The notes beneath the pieces are model-generated. The model saw only the letters and a list, made by a program, of their open reading frames with translations, was not told the origin of the DNA and searched no databases. This document shows, one piece after another, positions 46,138 through 55,620 of a stretch of DNA of 64,000 nucleotides (its first letter is position 1; each line of letters starts with the position of its first letter). The DNA comes from Paracidovorax avenae ATCC 19860 (GTDB taxonomy: Bacteria; Pseudomonadota; Gammaproteobacteria; Burkholderiales; Burkholderiaceae_C), in contig NC_015138.1 of the NCBI RefSeq assembly GCF_000176855.2, positions 3,410,001-3,474,000 on the forward strand, given 5' to 3'. Both the position numbers and the translations under genes were made by a program.

Positions 46138-46338
46138 CGGACGGCCGCGCCGACGGCGCACCGCGGCGCACAGGCTCTTACAACCGCGCGGAATCGAAAC
46201 ACTTCGCCCGCATTCCCTCCTCCTATGATCCAGCCCGGCCGTGCGTTCCGCCCGGCCCCGCGCCGGCAAGGCACGGCCTTTCGCAGGCGCGGCCATCACA
46301 CTCGGGTTTATCCGGCGAAACCGGGAGGGAGAGAAACC

Positions 46339-47799
46339 ATGGCACATCTTGGATCCGTGGGGAGGGCCGTCGCACTGGCCGCCAGCCTGCTCGCATGCAG
46401 CGGCGCGGCATGGAGCTATTCCATCAGCAACGGCCAGGTGGTGGACGACGCCGGCCAGGCCGTGCAGCTGCGTGGCGTGAACTGGTTCGGCTTCGAGACC
46501 GGAGAGCACGTGGTCCACGGCCTCTGGGCGCGCAACTGGAAGGACATGATCGGCCAGATGCAGCAGCAGGGCTTCAATGCCGTGCGCCTGCCCTTCTGTC
46601 CGCAAAGCCTGCGTGGCACCGGCCCCGGCAGCATCGACTACAGCCGCAACCCCGACCTGCAGGGACTGAACTCGCAGCAGATCCTCGACAAGGTCGTGCA
46701 GGAAATCAGCGACCGTGGCATGTTCGTGCTGCTGGACCACCACACGCCGGACTGCCAGGCCATCAGCGAGCTCTGGTACACGCCGGCCTACAGCGAACAG
46801 CAGTGGATCGCCGACCTGGTCTTCGCCGCCAACCGCTACAAAGGCGTGCCTGGGGTGATCGGCATCGACCTGAAGAACGAGCCCCATGGCGCCGCCACCT
46901 GGGGCACCGGCAATGCCGCCACCGACTGGAACCGCGCCGCAGAGCGCGCCGCCGCCGCGGTCGCGCAGGCCGCGCCGCGCTGGATCGTCGCGGTGGAAGG
47001 CATCGGCGAGAACCCCTCCTGCTCCACCGGCAGCGGCCACTTCTGGGGAGGCAACCTGGAGCCACTGGCCTGCACGCCGCTGGACATCCCGGCCGACCGC
47101 CTGCTGCTGGCGCCGCACACATACGGGCCGGACGTGGCCATGCAGTCGTATTTCAATGCAGCGGATTTCCCCGCCAACATGTCCGCCATCTGGGAGCAGC
47201 ACTTCGGCCGCTTCGTGCAGGCCGGCCACGCCGTGCTGCCGGGCGAATTCGGCGGCAAGTACGGCCGCGGCGACCCGCGCGACGTGCAGTGGCAGAACGC
47301 CCTGGTGGACTACCTGATCGGCAAGGGCATCCGCAGCGGCTTCTACTGGTCCTGGAACCCCAACAGCGGCGACACCGGCGGCATCCTGGACGACGACTGG
47401 AACACGGTGCGCACGGACAAGGTGCAACTCCTGAACCGGCTCTGGGGCACGGGCGGGGCCAACCCCAACCCCAACCCCAACCCCAACCCGAACCCGAACC
47501 CGAACCCGAATCCGAATCCGAATCCGAATCCGAATCCGAATCCGGGGGCGAGCTTCGGCGTCAAGCAGATCACCGACAACGACTGGGGCGCGGGCTACTG
47601 CCAGCGCGTGCAGGTGACCAACAGCGGCGGCGCCGCAGGCGACTGGACGGTCTCCATCGGCGTGCAGGGCACGGTCAACAATCTCTGGAATGCGGTCTGG
47701 GCGCAGTCGGGCAGCACGCTGCAGGCCTCCGGTGTGTCGTGGAACCGCACGCTCGCGCCCGGGGGCACGGCGGAATTCGGCTTCTGCGCGGCGCGCTGA
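46339..47799 (+). CDS. Secreted endoglucanase, GH5 with C-terminal CBM2-like domain
   Basis: 486 residues. Signal peptide (VGRAVALAASLLACSGAAWS), then a GH5 barrel: LRGVNWFGFET, LLDHHTPD, acid/base Glu181 in DLKNEP, nucleophile Glu303 in LPGEFGG. A linker of 14 Asn-Pro repeats (375-402) leads to a CBM2-like domain (about 406-486) with Cys near both ends. It attacks cellulose outside the cell and fits a plant-associated lifestyle; export is probably by type II secretion. GGGAGGGAGAG precedes the ATG. Confidence 0.93.
   Translation: MAHLGSVGRAVALAASLLACSGAAWSYSISNGQVVDDAGQAVQLRGVNWFGFETGEHVVHGLWARNWKDMIGQMQQQGFNAVRLPFCPQSLRGTGPGSIDYSRNPDLQGLNSQQILDKVVQEISDRGMFVLLDHHTPDCQAISELWYTPAYSEQQWIADLVFAANRYKGVPGVIGIDLKNEPHGAATWGTGNAATDWNRAAERAAAAVAQAAPRWIVAVEGIGENPSCSTGSGHFWGGNLEPLACTPLDIPADRLLLAPHTYGPDVAMQSYFNAADFPANMSAIWEQHFGRFVQAGHAVLPGEFGGKYGRGDPRDVQWQNALVDYLIGKGIRSGFYWSWNPNSGDTGGILDDDWNTVRTDKVQLLNRLWGTGGANPNPNPNPNPNPNPNPNPNPNPNPNPNPGASFGVKQITDNDWGAGYCQRVQVTNSGGAAGDWTVSIGVQGTVNNLWNAVWAQSGSTLQASGVSWNRTLAPGGTAEFGFCAAR
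47461..47544 (+). repeat. Hexanucleotide repeat, 14 units, coding (Asn-Pro)14
   Basis: Fourteen in-frame 6-base units: four AACCCC, four AACCCG, then six AATCCG. Being multiples of six bases, slippage changes linker length without breaking the frame. The blocks of identical variants show expansion by slippage. Confidence 0.95.
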
Positions 47800-47804
47800 C
47801 CGCG

Positions 47805-48575
47805 TCAGGTCTTTTCGCCCACGAGGCGGATTTCCACTGGCAATCCGGCCTGGGCAAAGCTGCGCGCCACATTCTCCATCTGGGCTGGCCCCATGCCCGG
47901 ATGGCGCGAATACCGTCCTGACTGGTTGAGGATGTAGAAGCGTTCCTTCGCGGCGTCCCATCCCAGCTCACCGGAAATGCGCGCCTCCTTGCCCCACCAT
48001 TGCCCCGTCGCGGTGTCCTTCAGCGTGCCGGGCAGCAGGCTCGGATGGCCCAGTCGGCGGGATTTCCCGGTATCGGGATCATGTCCCACCTCCGTCTCGG
48101 GCCCGAGCAGCAGCGTTCCGCCAGGGCCGATGCACCAGAGCATCGGCCTGCCGCGCTTCACGCGGTCCAGGTCGACCGATGCATCGAGCCGCACATTCCC
48201 TGGATTGCCCGGCGCAACAGCCATCCGTTCCGGATTCTGCGCAGCCTCCCACCCATGGACATGGGGCTTGCCGTGCTTGAGGCGTGCTCCGTGCAAGGCG
48301 CCCCACTCCGCATCCATGCGACGGGCGTGCTCCTCGCCGACCAGATCGGCGAACGCGACCGCCTGCCCATGGACCGCCGCGGCCTGCATGCGCGGCGGCG
48401 CAGACAAGGCCCTGCGTCCGGGCAGCCCCTCCCGCTCGGCCCTGCGCCTCGGCGCCAGCCCCAACGGAGGATGGGCCGAAGACGGCCGCAGGGCTTCTCC
48501 TGGATCCACGGGTGCCGGCACGTTGACGGCAGCATGCGGGACCGTTCCCATGGCCTTCCGGCCGACTGTTTCCAT
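47805..48575 (-). CDS. Hypothetical protein, candidate type III effector
   Basis: 256 residues from the ATG at 48575. The N-terminus is polar, Pro/Ala/Arg-rich and without a signal peptide, as in type III effectors. The C-terminal part (about 100-256) looks folded and contains RFYILNQSGRYSRHPG and VARSFAQAGLPVEIRLV, a pattern I have no named family for. An imperfect PIP box and a correctly spaced -10 element lie upstream. It converges on the cellulase gene. The effector role is inference; catalytic residues are not identifiable. Confidence 0.6.
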   Translation of the reverse strand: METVGRKAMGTVPHAAVNVPAPVDPGEALRPSSAHPPLGLAPRRRAEREGLPGRRALSAPPRMQAAAVHGQAVAFADLVGEEHARRMDAEWGALHGARLKHGKPHVHGWEAAQNPERMAVAPGNPGNVRLDASVDLDRVKRGRPMLWCIGPGGTLLLGPETEVGHDPDTGKSRRLGHPSLLPGTLKDTATGQWWGKEARISGELGWDAAKERFYILNQSGRYSRHPGMGPAQMENVARSFAQAGLPVEIRLVGEKT

Positions 48576-48606
48576 AGCGGATGCTCCACAGATTGACTGG
48601 AAACAC

Positions 48607-48669
48607 ATCTTGGGGGTCCGACCGGCGATACCGCACCGCAGGCGCGAAACAGCCTCCCCGGAAAACGAA
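48607..48669 (-). promoter_or_regulatory. PIP-like box with HrpX-type -10 element
   Basis: On the minus strand TTCGT (48669-48665) and TTCGC (48648-48644) are separated by 16 bases; the HrpX consensus is TTCGB-N15-TTCGB. CAAGAT (48612-48607) fits the YANNNT -10 motif and lies 31 bases after the second half, the canonical distance. The extra spacer base makes it imperfect. Confidence 0.55.
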
Positions 48670-48719
48670 TCCCGGCCTCCGGGGCCTGCAAGACCGCAGG
48701 GGCTGCGCGAAGGCTGCGC

Positions 48720-49226
48720 TCAGCCGTGCGCCAGCGCCGCCTCGCGCTGGATCTGCGCGAAACGCTCTGCCTGCTCCTTGCGCAGACTCTTGCGCAGCAA
48801 CGCCGCCTCCCAGCGCCGCCGCTCATCCGCCGTGGAAGGCGACAGTGGCGGCACCGGCGTGGGCTTGCGGGCCTCGTCCACCGCCACCATCGTGAAGAAG
48901 CAGCTGTTCACGTGCCGCACGACCTGGGTGCGGATCTCCTCGGCCACCACCTTGATGCCCACCTCCATCGACGAGGAGCCGGTGTAGTTCACGCTCGCCA
49001 GGAAGGTGACCAGTTCGCCCACGTGGATGGGCTGCAGGAAGGTCACCTGGTCCACGCTCAGCGTCACCACATAGCTGCCCGAATAGCGGGCCGCGCAGGA
49101 GTAGGCGACCTGGTCCAGCAGCTTGAGGACCGCACCCCCGTGCACGTTGCCGGAGAAGTTGGCCATGTCGGGCGACATGAGCACCGTCATGCTGAGCTGG
49201 TGGGCGGGGCTGTGGGGCATGGTCAT
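48720..49226 (-). CDS. Acyl-CoA thioesterase (hotdog fold, YciA-like)
   Basis: 168 residues. SPDMANFSGNVHGGAVLKLLDQVAY carries the active-site Asn/His-Gly-Gly and Asp pattern of hotdog acyl-CoA hydrolases, and VVTLSVDQVTFLQPIHVGE follows. It hydrolyses acyl-CoA thioesters in the cytoplasm. A charged helix extends the C-terminus by about 40 residues. ATG at 49220 is an alternative start. Confidence 0.92.
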   Translation of the reverse strand: MTMPHSPAHQLSMTVLMSPDMANFSGNVHGGAVLKLLDQVAYSCAARYSGSYVVTLSVDQVTFLQPIHVGELVTFLASVNYTGSSSMEVGIKVVAEEIRTQVVRHVNSCFFTMVAVDEARKPTPVPPLSPSTADERRRWEAALLRKSLRKEQAERFAQIQREAALAHG

Positions 49227-49458
49227 GGCCGCGATTCTAGGGGGCGGCGGCTGAAAGTCCTTGTTTTCCGCAGGGTCGGCAACCCGGCCGTTCCAGGGAG
49301 AAGCAGGCAGTAAATCTGCAACGGGCTGTTATTCATCGCATGCAAAGAAACACCTATGTAAGCATCCGAAATTCCGCTCGCAGGAATTCCGTCTGGCGGT
49401 AACCTCGAATGCTGCGCCGCAACATTCCTGAACCACCGCCCACCCCAAGGAGGAAACC

Positions 49459-50124
49459 ATGGACCTCACCACCCGCCTGCTGCTCCAGAACCGCGCCTGG
49501 GCCGACGAGATGACTTCCCGCGATCCCGCCTTCTTCGAGAACCTCGTGAGCGGCCAGCAACCCCGGGCCTTCTGGATCGGCTGCGCCGACAGCCGCGTGC
49601 CCGCCGAACGCATCACCAACGCCCTGCCGGGCGAACTGTTCGTCCACCGCAGCGTCGCCAACCTCGTGCGGCCGGACGACACCAACATCATGAGCGCCCT
49701 CCAGTACGCCATCGACGTGCTGCGCGTGCCGGCCGTCATCGTCTGCGGCCACGAAGGCTGCGGCGGCGTGCGGGCCGCGCTGCTGCAGTCGCGCGAGCGG
49801 GTGGGCGAACCCGGCGAAGGCGACTACCTCGGCCGCCACATCCGCCCGCTGCGCTCGCTCTACCGCCGCCGCGTGCAGGAGATCGAAGCGGGCGAAGGGC
49901 TTCCAGACGCCGAGCAGGACCTGAGCTCGCGCGTGGACCGCTTCGTCGCGCTCAACGTGGCCGAGCAGGTGCACGTGCTGTCCGCCACCGGGCCGGTGCG
50001 CCAGGCCTGGGAACGGGGCCAGCCGCTCGCCCTGCTGGGCTGGGTCTATGCGCTGCGCGACGGGCGCCTGCGCCAGGTGATCGCCCTCGACGCCGAAAGC
50101 CGCCACTGGGCCGAAGCGGCCTGA
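49459..50124 (+). CDS. can: Beta-carbonic anhydrase
   Basis: 221 residues. Zinc ligands Cys42, His98 and Cys101 (CADSRVPAE; CGHEGCGG) with the Asp44-Arg46 dyad are all present. AAGGAGG precedes the ATG at ideal spacing. It interconverts CO2 and bicarbonate, and is followed at 20 bp by a SulP transporter gene, which suggests linked bicarbonate uptake and conversion. Confidence 0.95.
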   Translation: MDLTTRLLLQNRAWADEMTSRDPAFFENLVSGQQPRAFWIGCADSRVPAERITNALPGELFVHRSVANLVRPDDTNIMSALQYAIDVLRVPAVIVCGHEGCGGVRAALLQSRERVGEPGEGDYLGRHIRPLRSLYRRRVQEIEAGEGLPDAEQDLSSRVDRFVALNVAEQVHVLSATGPVRQAWERGQPLALLGWVYALRDGRLRQVIALDAESRHWAEAA

Positions 50125-50143
50125 AGATGCCAGGAGACACGCC

Positions 50144-51811
50144 ATGTCCACTCCCTACCTGCAAGCGGCCCACGCTGCCGCCTCCACGCCCTCCTCGTCC
50201 CCCGCGGCGCACGCCCCGCGCGGCCTGTTCGCCCATGTGCGGCAGGACGCGCCCGCGAGCCTCGTCGTCTTTCTCGTGGCACTGCCGCTGTGCCTGGGCA
50301 TCGCGCTCGCCAGCGGGGTCCCGCTCATGGCCGGGCTGGTGTCCGGCATCGTTGGCGGCCTCGTCGTGGGCGCGCTCTCGGGCTCCCACCTGAGCGTCAG
50401 CGGTCCCGCCGCAGGGCTGGTGGTGATCGTCGTGGGCTCCATCGCCAGCCTGGGCAGCTACCCGGCCTTCCTCACTGCCGTGGTGCTGGCCGGGGTGCTG
50501 CAATGGGTGCTCGGCCGGCTGCATGCCGGCAAGATCGGTGCCTGCTTTCCCGCCGCCGTCATCAAGGGCATGCTCGCGGCCATCGGCCTGCTGCTGATCA
50601 TCAAGCAGCTGCCCGTGGCCTTCGGCTTCCAGTCCACCGAGCACGCCATGCGGGTCGTGCCCTCGGCAGCGGACACCTTCGATGCCGCGCGCCATCTCTT
50701 CGGCTCCGTCAGCGTGGGCGCGACGGTGATCGCGGCCGGCGCCCTGGCGATCCTCTTCGCCTGGGACACCGCCTTCGTCAAGCGGCTCCCGGTGCTCGGG
50801 CGGCTGCCCGGGCCACTGGTCGCGGTGGTCTGGGGCGTGGGCTGCCATGCCGCCGCGCTCGCCGCGCGCCCCTCGGCCGCACTCACCGAAGCGCAGCGCG
50901 TGGCCCTGCCGGACGTCCACAGCCTCGCGGGGCTCTGGGCCCAGTTCTCCACGCCCGACTGGTCGGCGCTCGCGAATCCGCAGGTCTATACCGTCGCGCT
51001 GACCCTGGCCTTCGTCGCCAGCCTCGAGACATTGCTGAGCCTCGAAGCCACCGACCGGCTCGACCCCATGAAGCGCGTGGCCCCGCCCAACCGCGAACTG
51101 CGCGCCCAGGGCATCGGCAACATCGTCGCGGGCCTGCTCGGCGGCCTGCCGATCACCGCGGTGATCGTGCGCAGCTCCGCCAACGTGCAGGCCGGCGCGC
51201 GCACCCGGCTGTCGGCCATCCTGCACGGCCTGCTGCTGCTCGCGAGCCTGCTGTTCCTGGCCGAGTTCCTCGAATGGATTCCGCTCGCGGCGCTGGCCGC
51301 CGTGCTGCTGCACACCGGCTACAAGCTCGCCAAGCCCTCGCTGGTGGCGTCCGTGTGGCGCGAAGGCTGGGGCGTGTTCATCCCGTTCGCGGTCACCGTG
51401 GGCGCCATCCTCGCCACCGACCTGCTCATGGGCATCCTCATCGGCCTGGCGAGCAGCATGCTGTTCGTCATCGAGTCCAACACGCGCGGCGCACTGTCGA
51501 TGGTGTCGGACGGCGACATGCACCTGCTGCGGCTCAACAAGGACGTCTCGTTCTTCAGCCGCGCCAGCCTGCGCGGCTACCTGTCGCGGGTCCATGAAGG
51601 GCAGACGCTGGTGATCGACGGCTGCGACTGCCGCTTCCTGGACCGGGACATCCGCGAGACGCTGCAGGACTTCCTCGCGCACGCCGAAGAGCGCGGAATC
51701 CACGTGGAATGCCGCTCCCTGCCGGCCGCCACACCGGACTCCGGGCTCGGGGGCGCCGTGGGCATCTCCGGGCTCGCGGCCCTGCTGCGCCCCCGCGCCG
51801 CAGCGGGCTGA
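50144..51811 (+). CDS. SulP family inorganic anion transporter
   Basis: 555 residues: 10-14 membrane segments typical of SulP (LVVFLVALPLCLGIALASGV, LVSGIVGGLVVGALSGSHLSVSGPAAGL) and a C-terminal STAS-like region (about 465-540, LVIDGCDCRFLDRDIRETLQ). Pairing with carbonic anhydrase suggests bicarbonate as substrate; sulfate is the alternative. Confidence 0.9.
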   Translation: MSTPYLQAAHAAASTPSSSPAAHAPRGLFAHVRQDAPASLVVFLVALPLCLGIALASGVPLMAGLVSGIVGGLVVGALSGSHLSVSGPAAGLVVIVVGSIASLGSYPAFLTAVVLAGVLQWVLGRLHAGKIGACFPAAVIKGMLAAIGLLLIIKQLPVAFGFQSTEHAMRVVPSAADTFDAARHLFGSVSVGATVIAAGALAILFAWDTAFVKRLPVLGRLPGPLVAVVWGVGCHAAALAARPSAALTEAQRVALPDVHSLAGLWAQFSTPDWSALANPQVYTVALTLAFVASLETLLSLEATDRLDPMKRVAPPNRELRAQGIGNIVAGLLGGLPITAVIVRSSANVQAGARTRLSAILHGLLLLASLLFLAEFLEWIPLAALAAVLLHTGYKLAKPSLVASVWREGWGVFIPFAVTVGAILATDLLMGILIGLASSMLFVIESNTRGALSMVSDGDMHLLRLNKDVSFFSRASLRGYLSRVHEGQTLVIDGCDCRFLDRDIRETLQDFLAHAEERGIHVECRSLPAATPDSGLGGAVGISGLAALLRPRAAAG

Positions 51812-51913
51812 GCCGCCGGGCGCACCGGCGCCCCCCACCCTGGTGGGGGCTGCCGGGCGGGGCGCGGGTTCGCTACACTCGCGCCTCGCCTTACAGCCCC
51901 CAGCGGCAGCCCC

Positions 51914-53038
51914 ATGCTCGACAAACTCAACGACTTCACCGCCAGCCACGGCGAATTGCGTCCGGGCCGCGGCCACATCTCCGGCGTCATCGCACTCTCG
52001 CTCGGCATCCTGAGCTTCCTGGGCGTGCTCGCCTTCCACTTCCCCGAATACCTCACCACGCCGCAGCTGCGCAAGGCATACAACGTCGATGTGCTGCGCA
52101 TGGTGCTGTTCGCGGCGCTGGTGGTGGCCGGGGGGCTCTCGCTCGTCAACATCGTGTTCAACCGCTCGCGCTGGCTGTCGTCCGCGGCCTTCCTGCTCGT
52201 GACCTCGGCCGCGCTGCTCGGCGGCCACAAGGTGCCCGTGCACGATTTCGCGGACAACACGCCCTATATCGGCCTCGACTGGTTCATCCTCGACCTGCTG
52301 GGCAGCGCCCTGATCTTCATCTTCATCGAGAAGCTCTTCGCCCTGCGGCGTGACCAGCCCATCTTCCGCCCCGAGTGGCAGTGTGATTTCCACCACTTCA
52401 TCGTGAACCACATGGTGGTGGGCTTCGTGCTGCTGGCCACCAACCTGCTGGTGCACAAGCTGTTCGGCTGGGCCGCCAGCGACGGCATCCGCGGCTGGGT
52501 GCAGGGCCTGAACTTCTGGGTAGCGCTTTTCCTCATCATCCTGGTGGCCGACCTCGTGCAGTACTGGACGCACCGCGCCTACCACGAGGTGCCCACGCTC
52601 TGGCGCCTGCACGCCGTGCACCACAGCGTCAAGAGCATGGACTGGATGGCCGGCTCGCGCCAGCACATCCTGGAACTGCTCATCACGCGCACGCTGGTGC
52701 TGGCCCCCATCTACGTGCTGGGCTTCTCGAAGGAAGTGATCGATGCCTACATCGTCATCGTCGGGTTCCAGGCGGTGTTCAACCATGCCAACGTGAGCGT
52801 GCGCCTCGGCCCGCTGCGCTACGTGCTCGTCACGCCCAACTTCCACCACTGGCACCACAGCCAGGACCAGGAAGCGCTGGACCGCAACTATGCCGCGCAC
52901 TTCGCCTTCCTCGACTACCTCTTCGGCACCGCGGTGCGAAGCGACCGGCTCTGGCCCGAGAAGTACGGCGTGCTGGGCGACTATGTGCCCAACGGCTTCA
53001 TCAAGCAGCTGAAGTTCCCGTTCACCTGGAAAGGCTGA
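51914..53038 (+). CDS. Sterol desaturase/fatty acid hydroxylase family membrane protein
   Basis: 374 residues with several membrane helices and the di-iron histidine boxes HRAYHE, HAVHHSVKSMDW and FHHWHHSQD. Family members hydroxylate or desaturate lipids. Substrate unknown. Its stop overlaps the next ATG (TGATG). Confidence 0.9.
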   Translation: MLDKLNDFTASHGELRPGRGHISGVIALSLGILSFLGVLAFHFPEYLTTPQLRKAYNVDVLRMVLFAALVVAGGLSLVNIVFNRSRWLSSAAFLLVTSAALLGGHKVPVHDFADNTPYIGLDWFILDLLGSALIFIFIEKLFALRRDQPIFRPEWQCDFHHFIVNHMVVGFVLLATNLLVHKLFGWAASDGIRGWVQGLNFWVALFLIILVADLVQYWTHRAYHEVPTLWRLHAVHHSVKSMDWMAGSRQHILELLITRTLVLAPIYVLGFSKEVIDAYIVIVGFQAVFNHANVSVRLGPLRYVLVTPNFHHWHHSQDQEALDRNYAAHFAFLDYLFGTAVRSDRLWPEKYGVLGDYVPNGFIKQLKFPFTWKG

Positions 53039-54300
53039 TGCATCCCCCGCCACGGTTCGACGCCGTCATCATCGGTGCCGGCGCCGCCGGCCTGTTCTGC
53101 GCCGCGCAGGCCGGCCAGCGGGGGCTGAAGGTGCTGCTCATCGACCATGCCGAGAAGGTGGCCGAGAAGATCCGCATCTCCGGCGGCGGGCGCTGCAACT
53201 TCACCAACCGCGACCTGGACGTGCGTGCGCCCCACAGGCACTTCGTGGGACAGAATCCGCAGTTCGCGCGCTCTGCGCTGTCGCGCTACACCCCGTCGGA
53301 CTTCATCGCGCTGGTCGAACGCCATGGCATCGCCTACCACGAGAAGCACAAGGGCCAGCTCTTTGCCGACCGGTCGGCCGAAGACCTGATCCGGATGCTG
53401 CTGGCCGAATGCGAGGCCGGCCAGGTCGAGCGCTGGCAGCCCTGCACCGTGAAGAAGGTGGGATTCCACCCGGCAGGCGCAGAGGGGGCTGGCGCTGCCA
53501 CCTACCACGTCGATACCGGCCGCGGCCCGGTGCAGGCCCGCAGCCTGGTCGTTGCCACGGGCGGGCTCTCCATCCCCAAGATCGGCGCGACCGACTTCGG
53601 CTACCGCCTGGCGCAGCAGTTCGGCATCCCGCTGGTGGACCGCCGCCCGGGCCTCGTGCCGCTCACCTTCGACGGTGATGCCTGGGCACCGTACGCGCAG
53701 TTGGCCGGCCTGGCTCTGCCCGTCGAGATCGCCACCGGCTCGAAGAAGCAGCGCACGGCCTTCCTGGAAGACCTGCTGTTCACGCACCGCGGCCTCTCGG
53801 GGCCGGCGGTGCTGCAGATCTCCAGCTACTGGCAGCCCGGCACGCCGCTGGCCATCGACCTCGCGCCCGGCACCGACCTGCCCGGGGCACTCGCGCAGGG
53901 CAAGGCACGGTCGAAGAAGCTGATCGCCAACGAGCTCGCCACGCTGGTGCCCGGCCGCCTGGCCGATGCCTGGGCACAGCGGAGCCCCGACTGGCAGCGC
54001 CCGATCAACGAGGCCTCCGACAAGGCGCTGGCGCGGCTGGCGGACCAGCTGGCACGCTGGGAACTGACGCCCACCGGCACCGAAGGCTACAAGAAGGCCG
54101 AGGTAACGCTGGGCGGCATCGACACGCGCGCGCTGTCGCAGCAGACCATGGAGGCGACCGCGCAGCCCGGCCTGTACTTCATCGGCGAGGTGGTGGACAT
54201 CACCGGCTGGCTGGGCGGCTACAACTTCCAGTGGGCGTGGGCGAGCGCGCATGCCTGTGCGCAGGCGTTGCCGGCGGCACAGGGCGGCACCGGACCATAG
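53038..54300 (+). CDS. BaiN/HI0933-like NAD(P)/FAD-dependent oxidoreductase
   Basis: 420 residues. FAD-binding IIGAGAAGLFCAAQAGQRG at the N-terminus, SGGGRCNFTNRD typical of the HI0933/BaiN flavoproteins, and GEVVDITGWLGGYNFQWAWA at the C-terminus. Physiological substrate uncertain. One-base overlap with the hydroxylase gene implies coupled translation. Confidence 0.92.
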   Translation: MHPPPRFDAVIIGAGAAGLFCAAQAGQRGLKVLLIDHAEKVAEKIRISGGGRCNFTNRDLDVRAPHRHFVGQNPQFARSALSRYTPSDFIALVERHGIAYHEKHKGQLFADRSAEDLIRMLLAECEAGQVERWQPCTVKKVGFHPAGAEGAGAATYHVDTGRGPVQARSLVVATGGLSIPKIGATDFGYRLAQQFGIPLVDRRPGLVPLTFDGDAWAPYAQLAGLALPVEIATGSKKQRTAFLEDLLFTHRGLSGPAVLQISSYWQPGTPLAIDLAPGTDLPGALAQGKARSKKLIANELATLVPGRLADAWAQRSPDWQRPINEASDKALARLADQLARWELTPTGTEGYKKAEVTLGGIDTRALSQQTMEATAQPGLYFIGEVVDITGWLGGYNFQWAWASAHACAQALPAAQGGTGP

Positions 54301-54351
54301 CCGCACGGGCGGGCGGGCCGCCCCCCTCATCGGCCCCTGTTCAGTCCCTGC

Positions 54352-55086
54352 TCAGCCCCTCTCCGCGGGTCCCACCACCTCGGCCCAGCGGGCCACGCCC
54401 AGCACGTCCCGCAGCGCCACCGCACCGCGCGGCGTGATGGCCAGCGCGCGGGAGCCGGTGCTGCGCGCCAGCCAGCCGCTGTCCAGGCAATGGACGCAGA
54501 CCAGGGCGCCCATCCGGCCAGCCAGGTGGGGACGGCGCTCGCTCCAGTCCAGGCAGGGACGGCACACGGGCCGGCGCGAGCCCCCGTCCAGGGCGGCAGC
54601 CGCCTCCAGGCCCAGGCGCGCCAGCACGGCGGCGGCCCGGTCCGTGGCGCGGCCGCCCTCCTCGCCGTCGAACACGACGGCGCCCTCTTCCAGCAGGTGG
54701 TCGGCCACTGCCACGCCCAGGCGGCCTGCCAGATGGTCGTAGCAGGTGCGCGCCATGCGCAGCGCCGCATCGCGCGGCCCGGCGGCCACAGCAGGCGGCG
54801 GCATGGCCGCGGGGCGCACGGTGAACTGCATCAGTCCTTCGAGCAGCCGCGCCACCTCGGCGCCGGCCAGGGCGTGGTAGCGGTGGCGCCCCTGGCTGCG
54901 CACGGCCAGCAGGCCGGCATCCACGAGCAGCGCCAGATGCCGGCTGGCGGTGGCCGCGGAAATCCGCGCGGCGCCCGCAAGTTCGCGCGCGGTGAGCGCA
55001 CGTCCGTCCATGAGGGCCAGCAGCATGGCCGCACGGGCGGGTTCGCCGATGAGCCCGGCCACGCGGGCGATCTGGTTGGTGTTCAC
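54352..55086 (-). CDS. ArsR-type winged helix transcriptional regulator
   Basis: 244 residues from a GTG at 55086. Winged helix at about 8-85 ([51 protein letters not shown]), then a C-terminal half with [14 protein letters not shown] and [10 protein letters not shown], containing two CxxC pairs that could bind metal. Divergent from the NIPSNAP/ABM pair, its likely target. Start uncertain. Confidence 0.82.
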   Translation of the reverse strand: MNTNQIARVAGLIGEPARAAMLLALMDGRALTARELAGAARISAATASRHLALLVDAGLLAVRSQGRHRYHALAGAEVARLLEGLMQFTVRPAAMPPPAVAAGPRDAALRMARTCYDHLAGRLGVAVADHLLEEGAVVFDGEEGGRATDRAAAVLARLGLEAAAALDGGSRRPVCRPCLDWSERRPHLAGRMGALVCVHCLDSGWLARSTGSRALAITPRGAVALRDVLGVARWAEVVGPAERG

Positions 55087-55242
55087 GCTCCGCAGTGTGC
55101 CGCAGGCGGCCACCGGCACGCTTCGCTCCCGGGCGAAGCATCCCGTCCGGCGCGGCCCGTCCAATGGACCGGTGCGCAATGCATGCACCTTCCGCCGCAT
55201 GCACCGCGCCGTTCCCTGCCACCCTCACCAGGAGCGCACACC

Positions 55243-55620
55243 GTGCCCGTCACCTGCTTCATCCGCTACGAGATCGATCCCTTCCAGATCGACGCCTTCC
55301 GAGACTACGCCGAGCACTGGGGCCGCATCATCCCGCGCTGCGGCGGCCACCTCGTGGGCTATTTCCTGCCCCACGAGGGCAGCAACTTCGAGGCCTGGGG
55401 CCTGGTCGCCTTCGACAGCCTTGCCGCCTACGAGGCCTACCGCGCCCGCCTGCGCACCGATCCCGAAGGCCGCGCCAATTTCGAGCGGGCGCAGCGCCAG
55501 CGCTTCATCCTGCGCGAGGAGCGCCGCTTCACCGTGGCGGTGCCTGGCACGTTCGACAAGCCGGCAGAGCCCGCGGACGCCGGCCGCGCAGCTCCTCCGG
55601 CCGAAGGAGCCGCACCATGA
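55243..55620 (+). CDS. NIPSNAP family protein
   Basis: 125 residues from a GTG at 55243, chosen because AGGAGC lies seven bases upstream and no ATG begins the conserved part. [30 protein letters not shown] and [20 protein letters not shown] are typical NIPSNAP dimeric alpha/beta-barrel features. Its stop overlaps the ATG of the following monooxygenase-like gene. Confidence 0.87.
   Translation: MPVTCFIRYEIDPFQIDAFRDYAEHWGRIIPRCGGHLVGYFLPHEGSNFEAWGLVAFDSLAAYEAYRARLRTDPEGRANFERAQRQRFILREERRFTVAVPGTFDKPAEPADAGRAAPPAEGAAP

Noticed and set aside
46138..46338. Possible PIP box before the cellulase gene
   Set aside because: A single TTCGC occurs near 46204 but no second half lies 15-16 bases away.
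46134..47921. 595-codon plus-strand frame overlapping the cellulase
   Set aside because: It overlaps the GH5 gene in another frame, and its Arg/Pro-rich sequence has no fold.
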